A program made the translations under genes and the position numbers. A stretch of 64,000 bases of DNA from an uncultured Acidobacteriaceae bacterium (lineage in GTDB: Bacteria; Acidobacteriota; Terriglobia; Terriglobales; Acidobacteriaceae): assembly GCA_903849645.1 (NCBI GenBank), contig CAINJJ010000009.1, positions 1 through 64,000 on the forward strand. The letters are read 5' to 3'. How positions within the stretch are numbered: the first letter of the stretch is position 1; each line of letters opens with the position of its first letter. Positions 19,838 through 28,590 of the stretch are shown in pieces. The notes beneath the pieces were generated by a model. It did no database searches. It saw only the letters and a program-made list of their open reading frames with translations, and was not told the DNA's origin.

Positions 19838-20490
19838 CGACCCGGATTGTTGAGCTGCGCAAGGGCATCCTGAAAAAGAACGACGAGCTGGCGGCAGAAC
19901 TGCGCGCGCGCTACACCGATGGAGGCGTGCTGGTGCTGAACCTGGTGTCGAGCCCTGGGACGGGCAAAACGGCCTTTCTGGAGCGGACGCTGCGCGAGCT
20001 CAAGGCCGCGGGCGCACGCGTGGCGGCCCTGGTGGGCGATCTCGAAACCGACAACGACGCGCGGCGTCTCGCGGCCAGCGGCGCTCCCGTCCGCCAGATC
20101 AATACCCACGGCATCTGCCACCTGGACGCGGACATGATCTCCAGACACCTGGACGGGTGGGCGCTCAACGAGTTGGACTACCTCTTCATCGAGAACGTGG
20201 GAAACCTGGTGTGCCCGTCGAGCTACGACCTGGGCGAAAAGATCCGCGTGGCCCTTTTGAGCGTCACCGAGGGCGAGGACAAGCCGCTCAAGTACCCCAC
20301 CCTCTTCAACTCCGCCGACGCGGCAGTGATTACCAAGATCGACCTGGCCGGCCCGTGCGGATTTGACCGCGACGCGGCGCTCAAAAACATCAATGAGATC
20401 CGGCCCGGAATTCGCATCTTTGAGACCTCGGCGAAGACTGGCGCGGGCATGGAGGAGTGGCTCAACTATCTGGCGGAGGCAAGAGGATGA
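19834..20490 (+). CDS. hypB: Hydrogenase nickel incorporation GTPase HypB
   Basis: 218 residues, SIMIBI-class GTPase. Features are the P-loop SSPGTGKT (~39-46), VGDLETDNDARRL (switch I region), metal-binding GICHLDADM with Cys and His (~95-96), FIENVGNLVCP (Walker B/switch II) and TKIDL (guanine specificity). It lacks the N-terminal CxxCGC nickel motif and any His-rich stretch, so only the G-domain metal site remains. GTP hydrolysis drives nickel transfer with HypA. The ATG overlaps the hypA stop, and its own stop overlaps the following gene. Confidence 0.95.
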   Translation: MTTRIVELRKGILKKNDELAAELRARYTDGGVLVLNLVSSPGTGKTAFLERTLRELKAAGARVAALVGDLETDNDARRLAASGAPVRQINTHGICHLDADMISRHLDGWALNELDYLFIENVGNLVCPSSYDLGEKIRVALLSVTEGEDKPLKYPTLFNSADAAVITKIDLAGPCGFDRDAALKNINEIRPGIRIFETSAKTGAGMEEWLNYLAEARG

Positions 20491-20885
20491 GTGCGATGAA
20501 GAAGGCGGCGGCAGGCGTGAGCGGCGAGGCGGCGGTGGAGGCATACCTGGCGGCGGTGCCGGAACCGGCGCGGACAACTCTCGAGAAGTTGCGGGCTTCC
20601 ATCCGCGCGGCAGCGCCCAAAGATGCGCGCGAGGCCATCTGGTACGGCATGCCAACTTTTCTGACGACGGGCCCTGTGGCCTCCTTTGCGGCATTCAAGA
20701 ACCATTGCAGCTACTTCCCGGCCAGCGGGCGGGTGGTGGAGGAACTGACCGCCGAGCTGACGGCGTACACAACGGCCAAAGGGACCATCCAGTTTCCGGT
20801 CGACAAGCCCCTCCCGGCGGCGCTGGTCAAAAAACTGGTGAAGGCCAAGCTGGCCCAGTTGGCGGAGAAGAAGCCGGGCAAGTAG
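20487..20885 (+). CDS. DUF1801 (YdhG-like) domain protein
   Basis: 132 residues. The family pattern EAYLAAVPEPARTTLEKLRASI, EAIWYGMPTF and GTIQFPVDKPLPAALVKKLVKAK is clear. DUF1801 proteins are small cytosolic alpha/beta proteins; one Bacillus member (Fra) is an iron chaperone, but most have no assigned role. The ATG at 20487 overlaps the hypB stop (ATGA), so it is translationally coupled to hypAB. A further upstream start at 20457 lies inside hypB and is unlikely. The coupling hints at metal handling; that is inference. Confidence 0.85.
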   Translation: MSAMKKAAAGVSGEAAVEAYLAAVPEPARTTLEKLRASIRAAAPKDAREAIWYGMPTFLTTGPVASFAAFKNHCSYFPASGRVVEELTAELTAYTTAKGTIQFPVDKPLPAALVKKLVKAKLAQLAEKKPGK

Positions 20886-20939
20886 CGATGGGGGGGCGCC
20901 CGGTGGACAGATTCCGCCCCGTGTGGTCCCCTGAATGGG

Positions 20940-22247
20940 ATGAGTGTTGAGGCTTCCCCCAAAGTTCCCCTGAAAATCAGGCCGATCAATACGCCGCGCC
21001 AGGTGCTGCTTGCCAGTCTGGCTGGCACCGCAATCGAGTTTTTCGACTTCTACATCTATGCCACGGCCGCCGTGCTGGTGTTTCCGCGCCTGTTTTTTCC
21101 GGCGGCAGACCCGGCTTCGGCGGTGCTGGCTTCGCTGGCCACCTTTGCCATCGCCTTTGTGGCGCGGCCCATCGGGTCGGCGCTCTTCGGCCACTTTGGC
21201 GACCGGGTGGGGCGCAAGACAACCCTGGTGGTGGCCCTCGGCACCATGGGCGTCTCCACCGTGGCCATCGGGCTGCTGCCCACCTATGCCTCCATCGGCC
21301 TGGGCGCGCCGCTGCTGCTGGCGCTCTTTCGCTTTGGCCAGGGCCTCGGCCTCGGCGGGGAGTGGGGCGGCGCGGTGCTGCTTGCCATTGAGAACGCCCC
21401 CGCGGGCAAGCGCGCCTGGTATGGCATGTTTCCGCAGCTGGGCGCGCCGCTGGGCTTCTTCCTCTCCGGCGGTGTCTTCCTCATCCTGTCCCGCTGGCTC
21501 ACGGACAAGCAATTCTTTGACTTCGGCTGGCGGCTGCCCTTCCTGGCCAGTTCGGTGCTGGTACTGCTGGGGCTTTATGTGCGTCTCTCGATTACCGAGA
21601 CCCCCATCTTTGCCGAGGCGCTCAAGCAGGGCAAACCCGTCAGAATGCCCCTCGTGACCGTCTTCCGCGAGCACAAGCGGTCGCTGGTGGCCGGAGTCAT
21701 GCTGTGCCTGGCGACCTTTGTACTCTTCTACCTCATGACGGTCTTCGCCCTCAGTTGGGGCACCAACGCGCTGGGCTACAGCCGCGGCAAATTCCTTCTC
21801 ATGCAACTGTTCTGCGTCTTCTTCTTCGCGGCCACGATTCCGATTTCAGCCGTGTTGGCCGAGCGCGGACGCCGCCGGGCCATGCTGTGGATTACAGCCG
21901 GCATCTTCCTCTTCGGGCTGGTGCTGGCCCCCATGTTTACCGCGGGCACGGCGGGAGCGGTGGGGATGATGGCGCTGGGGCTGGGACTCATGGGGCTCAC
22001 CTACGGGCCGCTGGGGACGGTGGTTTCAGAACTCTTCCCCACCCCTGTGCGCTACTCCGGCAGCTCGCTGGCCTTCAACTTCGCCGGCATTCTTGGGGCC
22101 TCCCTGGCGCCCTATATCGCCACATGGCTGGCCAAGACCTACGCCCTGCAGTTTGTGGGCTACTACCTCTCCGCGGCGGCGGTGGTCACCTTCGCCGGCC
22201 TGCTCATGATCCGTGAGACCATGGACGACGACCTGCGCGCAGGCTGA
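20940..22247 (+). CDS. MHS-family MFS transporter (metabolite:H+ symporter)
   Basis: 435 residues with twelve predicted helices. The MHS signatures are clear: AGTAIEFFDFYIYATAA in helix 1, ARPIGSALFGHFGDRVGRKT (the DRxGRK loop between helices 2 and 3), FGQGLGLGGEWGGAVLLA and PAGKRAWYGMFPQLGAPLG. Relatives import proline/betaine, citrate, alpha-ketoglutarate or shikimate; the substrate cannot be told here. It starts 55 nt after the DUF1801 gene with no clear ribosome site. Confidence 0.92.
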   Translation: MSVEASPKVPLKIRPINTPRQVLLASLAGTAIEFFDFYIYATAAVLVFPRLFFPAADPASAVLASLATFAIAFVARPIGSALFGHFGDRVGRKTTLVVALGTMGVSTVAIGLLPTYASIGLGAPLLLALFRFGQGLGLGGEWGGAVLLAIENAPAGKRAWYGMFPQLGAPLGFFLSGGVFLILSRWLTDKQFFDFGWRLPFLASSVLVLLGLYVRLSITETPIFAEALKQGKPVRMPLVTVFREHKRSLVAGVMLCLATFVLFYLMTVFALSWGTNALGYSRGKFLLMQLFCVFFFAATIPISAVLAERGRRRAMLWITAGIFLFGLVLAPMFTAGTAGAVGMMALGLGLMGLTYGPLGTVVSELFPTPVRYSGSSLAFNFAGILGASLAPYIATWLAKTYALQFVGYYLSAAAVVTFAGLLMIRETMDDDLRAG

Positions 22248-22297
22248 GGCGCGCCCCCCAAGGCCGCCTCGCGCCTCTCCGGTAGACTGAAGGGGCG

Positions 22298-23434
22298 ATG
22301 AGTACGAGGCATATTGGGGAATGGGCCGCTCTGGCGGTCCGCTTGGCGGCAGGACTCGCGACCGCGCTGGCTGTGGCCGGCTGCGGAACGCCGGGCGCCC
22401 CCCAGCCGCCCTCCCTGATGCTGCCCGACCGGGTCTCCGACCTGTCCGCTGTCCGCACAGGCGACCAGGTATCCCTTGCCTGGACCATGCCGAAGAGGAA
22501 TACCGACAAGCTGCTGCTCAAGGGCGACGTAACCGTCCATGTATGCCGCGCCGAGGGCGCCGGTGCCTGCGAGCCGGCGGGAGCCGACCTGGCGGTGGCG
22601 CCGGGAGCCAGGGGTACATTCACTGAAACGCTGCCGGGCGCATTGGCGGCTGGGGCGGCTCGGCCCCTGCGCTATTTTGTGGAGTTGCGGAACGCGAGAG
22701 GGCGCTCCGCGGGGCTGTCGAACGCGGCCGTGGCGCTGGCCGGCCAGGCGCCGGTGGCGATTGCCGGGCTCAGCGCGGAGAACCGCAAGGACGGCGTCGC
22801 GCTGCACTGGACCGCACTGAAACAGGAACAGCCGGACGGCCCTGCAACTGCGGTACGTCTGCACCGAACGCTGCTGGGAGCGCCGCCGGCCAAACACACG
22901 CAGGGGCTGCTGGAGGCGCCGGCCGAGCCCGCCGAACTGAACCTGCTGGTGGAGGCGCCCGCGCGCCCCCGCGCGCCCCTTGACGGCGCGCTGGACAAGT
23001 CAATCCGCCAGGGCCAGCGGTATGAATACAGGCTGCAGCGCATCACTCGGTTGACCGTGGACGGCAAAACGCTGGAGCTGGCCAGCGCGCCCTCCGCGCC
23101 GCTCCAGGTGGACGCGCTGGATGTCTTTCCGCCCGATACGCCCACCGCGGTGGCGGCCGTGGCCATCCTGAGCGAAAGCGGCGGGGAGCCCGCCATCGAC
23201 CTGAGCTGGCAGCCCGTGGCGGACGCCGACCTGGCCGGCTATGCGCTCTACCGGCGCGAGGGCGAGGGCCCCTGGCTGCGGATTTCGCCGCCGCAGCCGC
23301 TGGTGCCGCCGGCCTTTCACGACGGCCATGTCCAGGCCGGCCATGCCTACATCTACGCTGTGACCGCCATCGACCAGGGAGGCCACGAGAGTCCTCGCTC
23401 CGTGGAAGCCCGCGAAACTGTTCCCAACCCATGA
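22298..23434 (+). CDS. Fibronectin type III-like lipoprotein
   Basis: 378 residues. A lipoprotein signal with the lipobox VAGC ends at Cys near residue 28; a Pro-rich linker (GTPGAPQPPSLMLPDRV) follows. There are three beta-sandwich units of Fn3 type: VSDLSAVRTGDQVSLAWTMP, AIAGLSAENRKDGVALHWTA and PAIDLSWQPVADADLAGYALYRR, the last ending in YIYAVTAIDQGGHESPRS. It is probably attached to a membrane facing the periplasm. Similar small Fn3 lipoproteins recur in Acidobacteriota. AAGGGG stands 3-8 nt before the ATG, and TAGACT (22283-22288) may be its -10 element. Confidence 0.85.
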   Translation: MSTRHIGEWAALAVRLAAGLATALAVAGCGTPGAPQPPSLMLPDRVSDLSAVRTGDQVSLAWTMPKRNTDKLLLKGDVTVHVCRAEGAGACEPAGADLAVAPGARGTFTETLPGALAAGAARPLRYFVELRNARGRSAGLSNAAVALAGQAPVAIAGLSAENRKDGVALHWTALKQEQPDGPATAVRLHRTLLGAPPAKHTQGLLEAPAEPAELNLLVEAPARPRAPLDGALDKSIRQGQRYEYRLQRITRLTVDGKTLELASAPSAPLQVDALDVFPPDTPTAVAAVAILSESGGEPAIDLSWQPVADADLAGYALYRREGEGPWLRISPPQPLVPPAFHDGHVQAGHAYIYAVTAIDQGGHESPRSVEARETVPNP

Positions 23435-23459
23435 ACCCCAGCGCAGCACCAGGAGTCCG

Positions 23460-24278
23460 ATGAAATATTGCCGGTTTTTGCTCGACAAACAGGTTCGCTA
23501 CGGCAACGTGGAAGAACGCGACGGGAAACTCTGGATCGCCGGGCCGGCCTCGGCTCCGCCGGAGGACCTGGCCTTCCGTCTGGCGCACGTGCTGGGCGCG
23601 GGCATCGGCCTCAGCTTTGCTCCCCTGCTGCTCAGCTCCGCTGAACTGCTGCCGCCCGTCACACCGTCCAAGATTGTCTGCGTGGGCCGCAACTATCGCG
23701 ACCATGCGCAGGAGCTGGGCAATGAAGTTCCGGCCGAGCCCGTCCTCTTCTTCAAGCCCCTCTCGTCGCTGCTCGCGCCCGGCGGGGTCGTGCGCATGCC
23801 CGCCGCCTCTTCACGCGTGGATTTCGAGGGCGAACTGGCGATGGTGATTGGCCGCCGGGTCAGCAAGCTGGATCCGGATGTCGATTGGCGCAAGGTCGTC
23901 CGCGGCTGGACCCTGGCCAACGACGTGACCGCGCGCGACCTGCAGAAGAAGGACGCGCAGTGGACCCGCGCCAAGGGCTATGACACCTTTTGTCCCGTCG
24001 GCCCCATTGTGAGCGACGAAGTGGACCCCGAGGCGGGCCTCGACCTCGAAACCAGGGTCAACGGCGAACTGCGCCAGGAGGGCTCGACCAGGGACTTCCT
24101 CTTCTCCATCCCCAAGCTGCTCAGCTTCATCACCGCGGCCATCACCCTGGAGCCCGGCGACCTGGTGCTGACCGGTACCCCGTCCGGCGTCGGCCCCCTC
24201 AAGCCCGGCGACCGGGTCGAGATCTCGGTTCCCGGATTGGGCGTCCTGGGAAACTCCTTTGCCTCTGACCCGGACTGA
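23460..24278 (+). CDS. Fumarylacetoacetate hydrolase (FAH) family protein
   Basis: 272 residues. A short variable N-terminal part precedes the FAH core: CVGRNYRDHAQELGNE, LFFKPLSSL, DFEGELAMVIGRRV with Glu metal ligands, ANDVTARDLQKKD, KGYDTFCPVGPIV and LTGTPSGVGPLKPGD. Enzymes with this layout hydrolyse or isomerise acylpyruvates and hydroxymuconate-type diacids with a divalent metal, or decarboxylate oxaloacetate. The exact substrate is not decided by sequence. An AGGAG site stands 5 nt before the ATG. Confidence 0.92.
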   Translation: MKYCRFLLDKQVRYGNVEERDGKLWIAGPASAPPEDLAFRLAHVLGAGIGLSFAPLLLSSAELLPPVTPSKIVCVGRNYRDHAQELGNEVPAEPVLFFKPLSSLLAPGGVVRMPAASSRVDFEGELAMVIGRRVSKLDPDVDWRKVVRGWTLANDVTARDLQKKDAQWTRAKGYDTFCPVGPIVSDEVDPEAGLDLETRVNGELRQEGSTRDFLFSIPKLLSFITAAITLEPGDLVLTGTPSGVGPLKPGDRVEISVPGLGVLGNSFASDPD

Positions 24279-24389
24279 CAGCCCATCACCCCTGGCTGAG
24301 CCGGAGTGCAACGATTCCTTAATGTGAATGGGGGTACACTGGAGCCGAACGAAATCCGCACCCCGCACTTCCCTTCCCCTGGAGGAATC

Positions 24390-25391
24390 ATGCCGCAAAA
24401 CCTGCTCGAGCAGTTGCGCAGCTATACCGTAGTAGTCGCCGACACCGGCGACATTGAGGCGATGGAGAAGTTCCGCCCGCAGGACGCCACCACAAACCCT
24501 TCGTTGATTACCGCGGCGGCGCAGATGCCGCAGTACCAGCCCATCGTGGACGGCGTGCTCCTGGAGGCGCGCAAGGAACTCGGCGACAGCGCCACCGATC
24601 AGGCGGTTGCCAACCTGGCCTTCCAGCGCCTCGCCATCGCCTTCGGCAAAAAGATTCTGGCCATTGTGCCGGGGCGTGTCTCCACGGAAGTGGACGCGCG
24701 GCTCTCCTATGACACGCAGGCCACCATCGCACAGGCGCGCACCATCATCGCGCAGTACGACGCCGCCGGCATCGGACGCGCGCGCGTGCTCATCAAGATC
24801 GCCTCCACCTGGGAGGGAATTCGCGCCGCCGAGGTGCTGGAGCGCGAGGGCATCCACTGCAACCTGACCCTGCTCTTCGGCCTCCACCAGGCCATCGCCG
24901 CCGCCGATGCGGGAGTGACCCTTATCTCCCCCTTTGTGGGCCGCATCCTCGACTGGTACAAGAAGGACACCGGCAAGGAGTATCACGGGGCCGCCGACCC
25001 CGGCGTCCTCTCCGTGACGCGGATCTTCAACTACTACAAGAAGTTCGGCTACAAGACCGTGGTGATGGGGGCCAGCTTCCGCAACACTGGCGAGATCACC
25101 GAGCTGGCCGGCTGTGACCTGCTCACCATCTCACCACAATTGCTGGCCGAGCTGGAGGCCACCGAAGCCGACCTGCCGCGCAAGCTGGACCCGGAGGCCG
25201 CGAAAGGCATGGCCATCGAACGCATTGTGGTGGACCACGAGATCTTTGACTGGATGCACGCCACCGACCGCATGGCCAGTGACAAGCTCAAGGAAGGCAT
25301 CGAGGGCTTCTCCGCGGCGCTGGTGAAACTGGAAACTCTGCTGGCCAAGCGGCTCGCCGAGATTGAGGCCCACGCCCCAGCCGCCGTCTAA
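24390..25391 (+). CDS. tal: Transaldolase
   Basis: 333 residues. It moves a dihydroxyacetone unit between sugar phosphates in the non-oxidative pentose phosphate pathway. Seen are DATTNPSLI (~30-38), [13 protein letters not shown], the Schiff-base Lys in [14 protein letters not shown] (~137), NLTLLF and the phosphate-binding [10 protein letters not shown]. Length and motifs match the E. coli TalB-type subfamily rather than the short one. The ATG at 24390 has GGAGGA 3-8 nt upstream; a longer frame from 24306 lacks support. A terminator follows. Confidence 0.95.
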   Translation: MPQNLLEQLRSYTVVVADTGDIEAMEKFRPQDATTNPSLITAAAQMPQYQPIVDGVLLEARKELGDSATDQAVANLAFQRLAIAFGKKILAIVPGRVSTEVDARLSYDTQATIAQARTIIAQYDAAGIGRARVLIKIASTWEGIRAAEVLEREGIHCNLTLLFGLHQAIAAADAGVTLISPFVGRILDWYKKDTGKEYHGAADPGVLSVTRIFNYYKKFGYKTVVMGASFRNTGEITELAGCDLLTISPQLLAELEATEADLPRKLDPEAAKGMAIERIVVDHEIFDWMHATDRMASDKLKEGIEGFSAALVKLETLLAKRLAEIEAHAPAAV

Positions 25392-25414
25392 CCCGCATCC
25401 GGTGCGACGAATCA

Positions 25415-25439
25415 GGGCAGCCCTCGGGCTGCCCTTTTC
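25415..25439 (+). terminator. Rho-independent terminator after transaldolase
   Basis: A perfect 9-bp stem GGGCAGCCC/GGGCTGCCC with a 2-nt loop is followed by TTTTCTCTT. Confidence 0.85.
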
Positions 25440-25727
25440 TCTTGGCCCCGCGCCCGCCTCTTGCAGTCTCCCGCCCACACTGCCAACAAAGTTGGCCTTC
25501 CTCACCCGGATCCCACGACTTTTCCGCTAGTCTCTCAGTCAAAGCAGGCAAACCAAGTTTGAAACAGCGGCACTTGTGATTGCGCAAAGCAAATGGGTCG
25601 CGAGGAGCATTCAATTCGTGTAACTCAAAGCTGCTGACCTGCACCATTCGCTAAGGCCGGACTGATTGCCACTCCGTCCGCTGGTTCAACCGCAGGTCGG
25701 CAGCAAACGCATCCAGGGGAGGTCACC
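25440..25727. other. Intergenic region
   Basis: These 288 bases after the terminator contain no gene I can support. GC is lower in 25520-25640. A GGGGAGG ribosome site closes the region. Confidence 0.4.
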
Positions 25728-26267
25728 ATGCAGGCTCAGACTCATCCGCTCGAACCGTTCTTCCACCAGGCAGTGCGCAACAGCTACGAAGGCAAGCTGG
25801 GGCTCCACGATCCGGAGGTCACCGGCTATGTGGCCCGCATGCTCTGCGACTTCTCCGAGGCTGAGAACCTCTACCGTGTGCGCGACGCGGCAGGACACCC
25901 CGTGGACGAGTTGGAGGCGATGATGTTCGCCGCCGACCCGGTGCACGGCGGCGCCTCCTCCTTTGACGCCGAGCGCTCCGTCCGCAAGCACATCGGCGAC
26001 TACGCGCTGTTTGTGGCCGGCATGTACCCGGAGGCCATCGAGCCGGGACGCAAGCACCGCCGCCGCCCCAGCATCGGCGAACTCATCAACGCCGGCAAGC
26101 AGAGCTACTTTATTGTGAGCCAGTTCAACCTGTTCGAGTATGAGCAGGAAGCGCCCCTGTTTGCGCGGCTCTCCGACAGCTTTGAGCGCTGCCTCCTGGG
26201 CCTCACACTGGTGCGCGAGGAGCTCGGGCCGCGCAAGCCGCTCATGCTGCCGCCCCAGGTGAACTAG
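25728..26267 (+). CDS. Conserved-looking protein of unknown function
   Basis: 179 residues with a strong GGGGAGG site before the ATG. It is soluble and mostly helical. Notable stretches are FFHQAVRNSYEGKLGLHDPE, VARMLCDFSEAENLYRVRD, RSVRKHIGDYALFVAGMYPE and GKQSYFIVSQFNLF. There is no signal peptide, membrane helix or known catalytic motif. Composition and codon use resemble the neighbours, so it is probably a real, vertically inherited gene. I recognise no family. Confidence 0.75.
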   Translation: MQAQTHPLEPFFHQAVRNSYEGKLGLHDPEVTGYVARMLCDFSEAENLYRVRDAAGHPVDELEAMMFAADPVHGGASSFDAERSVRKHIGDYALFVAGMYPEAIEPGRKHRRRPSIGELINAGKQSYFIVSQFNLFEYEQEAPLFARLSDSFERCLLGLTLVREELGPRKPLMLPPQVN

Positions 26268-26430
26268 GCCTGTTTGGATTTGTTGCAGACTCGTGTGCCC
26301 CATGTATTGCGCGTTTTTTGAGCGCAATGGGTGGGATGCCGACAAAGTCACGACTGCGCAGTTTTTGAATTTGCTTTAGCCCCCCTCCGCCCGATACCCG
26401 AAACCAACAGTCCCGCGCGCCGGCGTGGGC

Positions 26431-26436
26431 TAACAT
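26431..26436 (+). promoter_or_regulatory. -10 element of a likely leaderless promoter for nnr
   Basis: TAACAT ends 7 nt before the ATG at 26444. If used, it excludes the alternative ATG at 26435, which lies inside the hexamer. Confidence 0.4.
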
Positions 26437-26443
26437 GGTTCGC

Positions 26444-28099
26444 ATGGATGTTCTTTCCGCCGCCGAGATGCAGGCCTGCGACAAGTTGACTTCCGAGCGA
26501 TTCGGCGTGGCGTCCATCGACCTGATGCGCGCGGCGGCTTCGGCGGTCGCCGGATTTGTCCGGCTTCAGTTCCCCCATGCGCGGCGCGTCACGGTCCTCT
26601 GCGGCCGGGGCAACAACGGCGGCGACGGCATGATGGCCGCCCGCCTGCTGGCCTCCGCAGGCATCGACGTCACCACCCTGTTGCTGGGCCCGCGTGACGG
26701 GCTGGCCGGGGACGCGGCACAGGCCTGGCAGGAGCTGACCAGCCCCGCCCACGGCATGATTCACATCATCGAGACGCCCGAGGACCTGGCCCGGCACACC
26801 GGCGCGCTCAGCGCGGACCTGGTGTTGGACGCCGTGGTCGGCACAGGCTTCAAGCCCCCGCTCAAGGGCCTGGCCCTGGCCGCGCTCGATTGGCTGAAGG
26901 CGAGGTCCGCGCCCGTGCTGGCAATCGACCTGCCCTCCGGCTGGCCGGCGGACGAAACGGAGCCCACCCCCGCAGGCGCTGTCTTCCCCGCCGATGCGGT
27001 CGTCACCTTTACCGCGCCCAAGCCGGCGCACTTGTTTGGCCAGCTCACCCGCCGTTGGGACCAGCCGGTCGTCGTGGCCGCCATCGGCTCCCCCGGCGAG
27101 GCCATTGTCTCCGGACTCGGCCTGGCCTGGGCCGGCTCGTCGCTCGCTCTGACCCAGGAACTGCGCGCCGCCCATGCCAACAAGGGCAACTTTGGCCATG
27201 TGCTGGTGGTCGGCGGCTCGGTGGGCAAATCCGGCGCGCCGGCCATGACCTCCCTGGCCGCCCTGCGCTCCGGAGCCGGGCTGGTCACGGCGGCCATTCC
27301 CGCGCCCGTGCTGGGGCTGGTCTCCGCGGTCGCGCCGGAGCTGATGACCTGGCCGCTTGCGGCGACGGCGGGCGGGCAAATCTCCGGTGACAACCTGGCT
27401 CCCGAGGTCGTCTCCGCCCTCATCGCGGGCAAATCGGTCATCGCCATCGGTCCGGGATTGGGCCAGAGCCCGGAGACAATCAAGTTCACCACCGGGTTTC
27501 TCTCCGCCACCCGGCTGCCGGCGGTCATTGACGCCGATGCGCTCAATATTCTGGCCGCCAAGCCCGTGCTGCTGGCCAAGCTGGCCAAGGGGCGAACCCT
27601 CGTCCTGACGCCCCATCCGGGGGAGATGGCGCGCCTCGCGGGCATCTCCACGGCCGAGGTGCAGGCCAACCGCCTCGAGGTAGCGCGCAGCTTCGCCTGC
27701 CGCAACGGCGTGACCCTGGTGCTGAAAGGCGCACGCACCCTCATTGCCCATCCCGACGGTCGAGTGGCCGTCAATACCAGCGGAAACCCGGGAATGGCCA
27801 AGGGCGGCAGCGGCGACCTGCTCACCGGGCTGGTTGCGGGCCTGCTGGCGCAGCACCCCGCGGACACCGCACGCGCGGTCGAGTCCGCGGTCCATCTCCA
27901 CGGGCTGGCCGCGGACTTTGCCCTGCGTCGGCGTGACCAGCACACGCTGCTGGCAACCGACAGCCTGCACCACTTTTCGCAGGCCTTTCGCTTCCGGGGT
28001 TTTAGCTTTGAAACAACCGGCCTCAGCGGGTATGTTTGGTTGCAGGGGCTGCCGGCGGAGTCGTCACCGGCCGCGGCCACCTACGAGGCTGCCCCATGA
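26444..28099 (+). CDS. nnr: Bifunctional NAD(P)H-hydrate epimerase / ADP-dependent NAD(P)H-hydrate dehydratase
   Basis: 551 residues. It repairs damaged NAD(P)HX. The N-terminal YjeF_N epimerase domain (~1-215) shows MDVLSAAEMQACDKLT, CGRGNNGGDGMMAARLL and DAVVGTGFKPPLKG. The C-terminal ribokinase-like dehydratase domain (~225-525) shows GNFGHVLVVGGSVGKSGAP, AIGPGLGQ, VIDADALN, TPHPGEMARL and GNPGMAKGGSGDLLTG, which binds nucleotide phosphates. I chose the ATG at 26444 because DVLSAAEM matches the family's usual N-terminus and the -10-like element sits 7 nt upstream. It overlaps tsaE by 4 nt; nnr-tsaE pairing is common in bacteria. Confidence 0.95.
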   Translation: MDVLSAAEMQACDKLTSERFGVASIDLMRAAASAVAGFVRLQFPHARRVTVLCGRGNNGGDGMMAARLLASAGIDVTTLLLGPRDGLAGDAAQAWQELTSPAHGMIHIIETPEDLARHTGALSADLVLDAVVGTGFKPPLKGLALAALDWLKARSAPVLAIDLPSGWPADETEPTPAGAVFPADAVVTFTAPKPAHLFGQLTRRWDQPVVVAAIGSPGEAIVSGLGLAWAGSSLALTQELRAAHANKGNFGHVLVVGGSVGKSGAPAMTSLAALRSGAGLVTAAIPAPVLGLVSAVAPELMTWPLAATAGGQISGDNLAPEVVSALIAGKSVIAIGPGLGQSPETIKFTTGFLSATRLPAVIDADALNILAAKPVLLAKLAKGRTLVLTPHPGEMARLAGISTAEVQANRLEVARSFACRNGVTLVLKGARTLIAHPDGRVAVNTSGNPGMAKGGSGDLLTGLVAGLLAQHPADTARAVESAVHLHGLAADFALRRRDQHTLLATDSLHHFSQAFRFRGFSFETTGLSGYVWLQGLPAESSPAAATYEAAP

Positions 28100-28569
28100 G
28101 CAACACCGCCACCGTCGCCGAAGGCCGGGTCCACAAATTCACGACCAGCAGCGGCGCGGACACCATCGAGCTGGGCCGCAAGCTGGCGCGCCTCCTCAAG
28201 CCGCCGCAACTGCTGCTGCTGCGCGGAGACCTGGGCACCGGCAAGACCACGCTGGTCAAGGGCATCGCCCAGGCGCTCGACGCCGCCGAGCCGGACGAGG
28301 TTACCAGCCCCACCTTTACGCTGCTGCACGAGTACGACGGCACGCAGGAGAGCAAGCCGGTCAAGCTTTATCACCTCGATGTTTATCGCCTCGAAGGCGA
28401 GCGCCAGCTCGACACGTTGGGGCTGGACGAGCTGCTCACGCCGGACGCGCTCGTGCTGGTCGAGTGGGGCGAGAAGTTCAAGAGCCTGAAGAAGAAGGCG
28501 AGCGGCGAAATCGCCATCACCTCCACCGGCGGCGACGCCCGCACGGTCACGGTCACGCTCAAGCAATAG
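28096..28569 (+). CDS. tsaE: tRNA threonylcarbamoyladenosine biosynthesis ATPase TsaE
   Basis: 157 residues. This ATPase works with TsaB and TsaD to make t6A37 of tRNAs reading ANN codons. It has Walker A GDLGTGKTTLVKG (~44-56), the family motif SPTFTLLHEY, YHLDVYRLEG and VLVEWGEK. The ATG overlaps the nnr stop (ATGA); the upstream in-frame ATG at 28036 lies inside nnr. An insert of a few residues (TQESKPVK) sits between two conserved strands. Confidence 0.95.
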   Translation: MSNTATVAEGRVHKFTTSSGADTIELGRKLARLLKPPQLLLLRGDLGTGKTTLVKGIAQALDAAEPDEVTSPTFTLLHEYDGTQESKPVKLYHLDVYRLEGERQLDTLGLDELLTPDALVLVEWGEKFKSLKKKASGEIAITSTGGDARTVTVTLKQ

Positions 28570-28590
28570 CGCCGGCCCGCTCCCGCCGCC

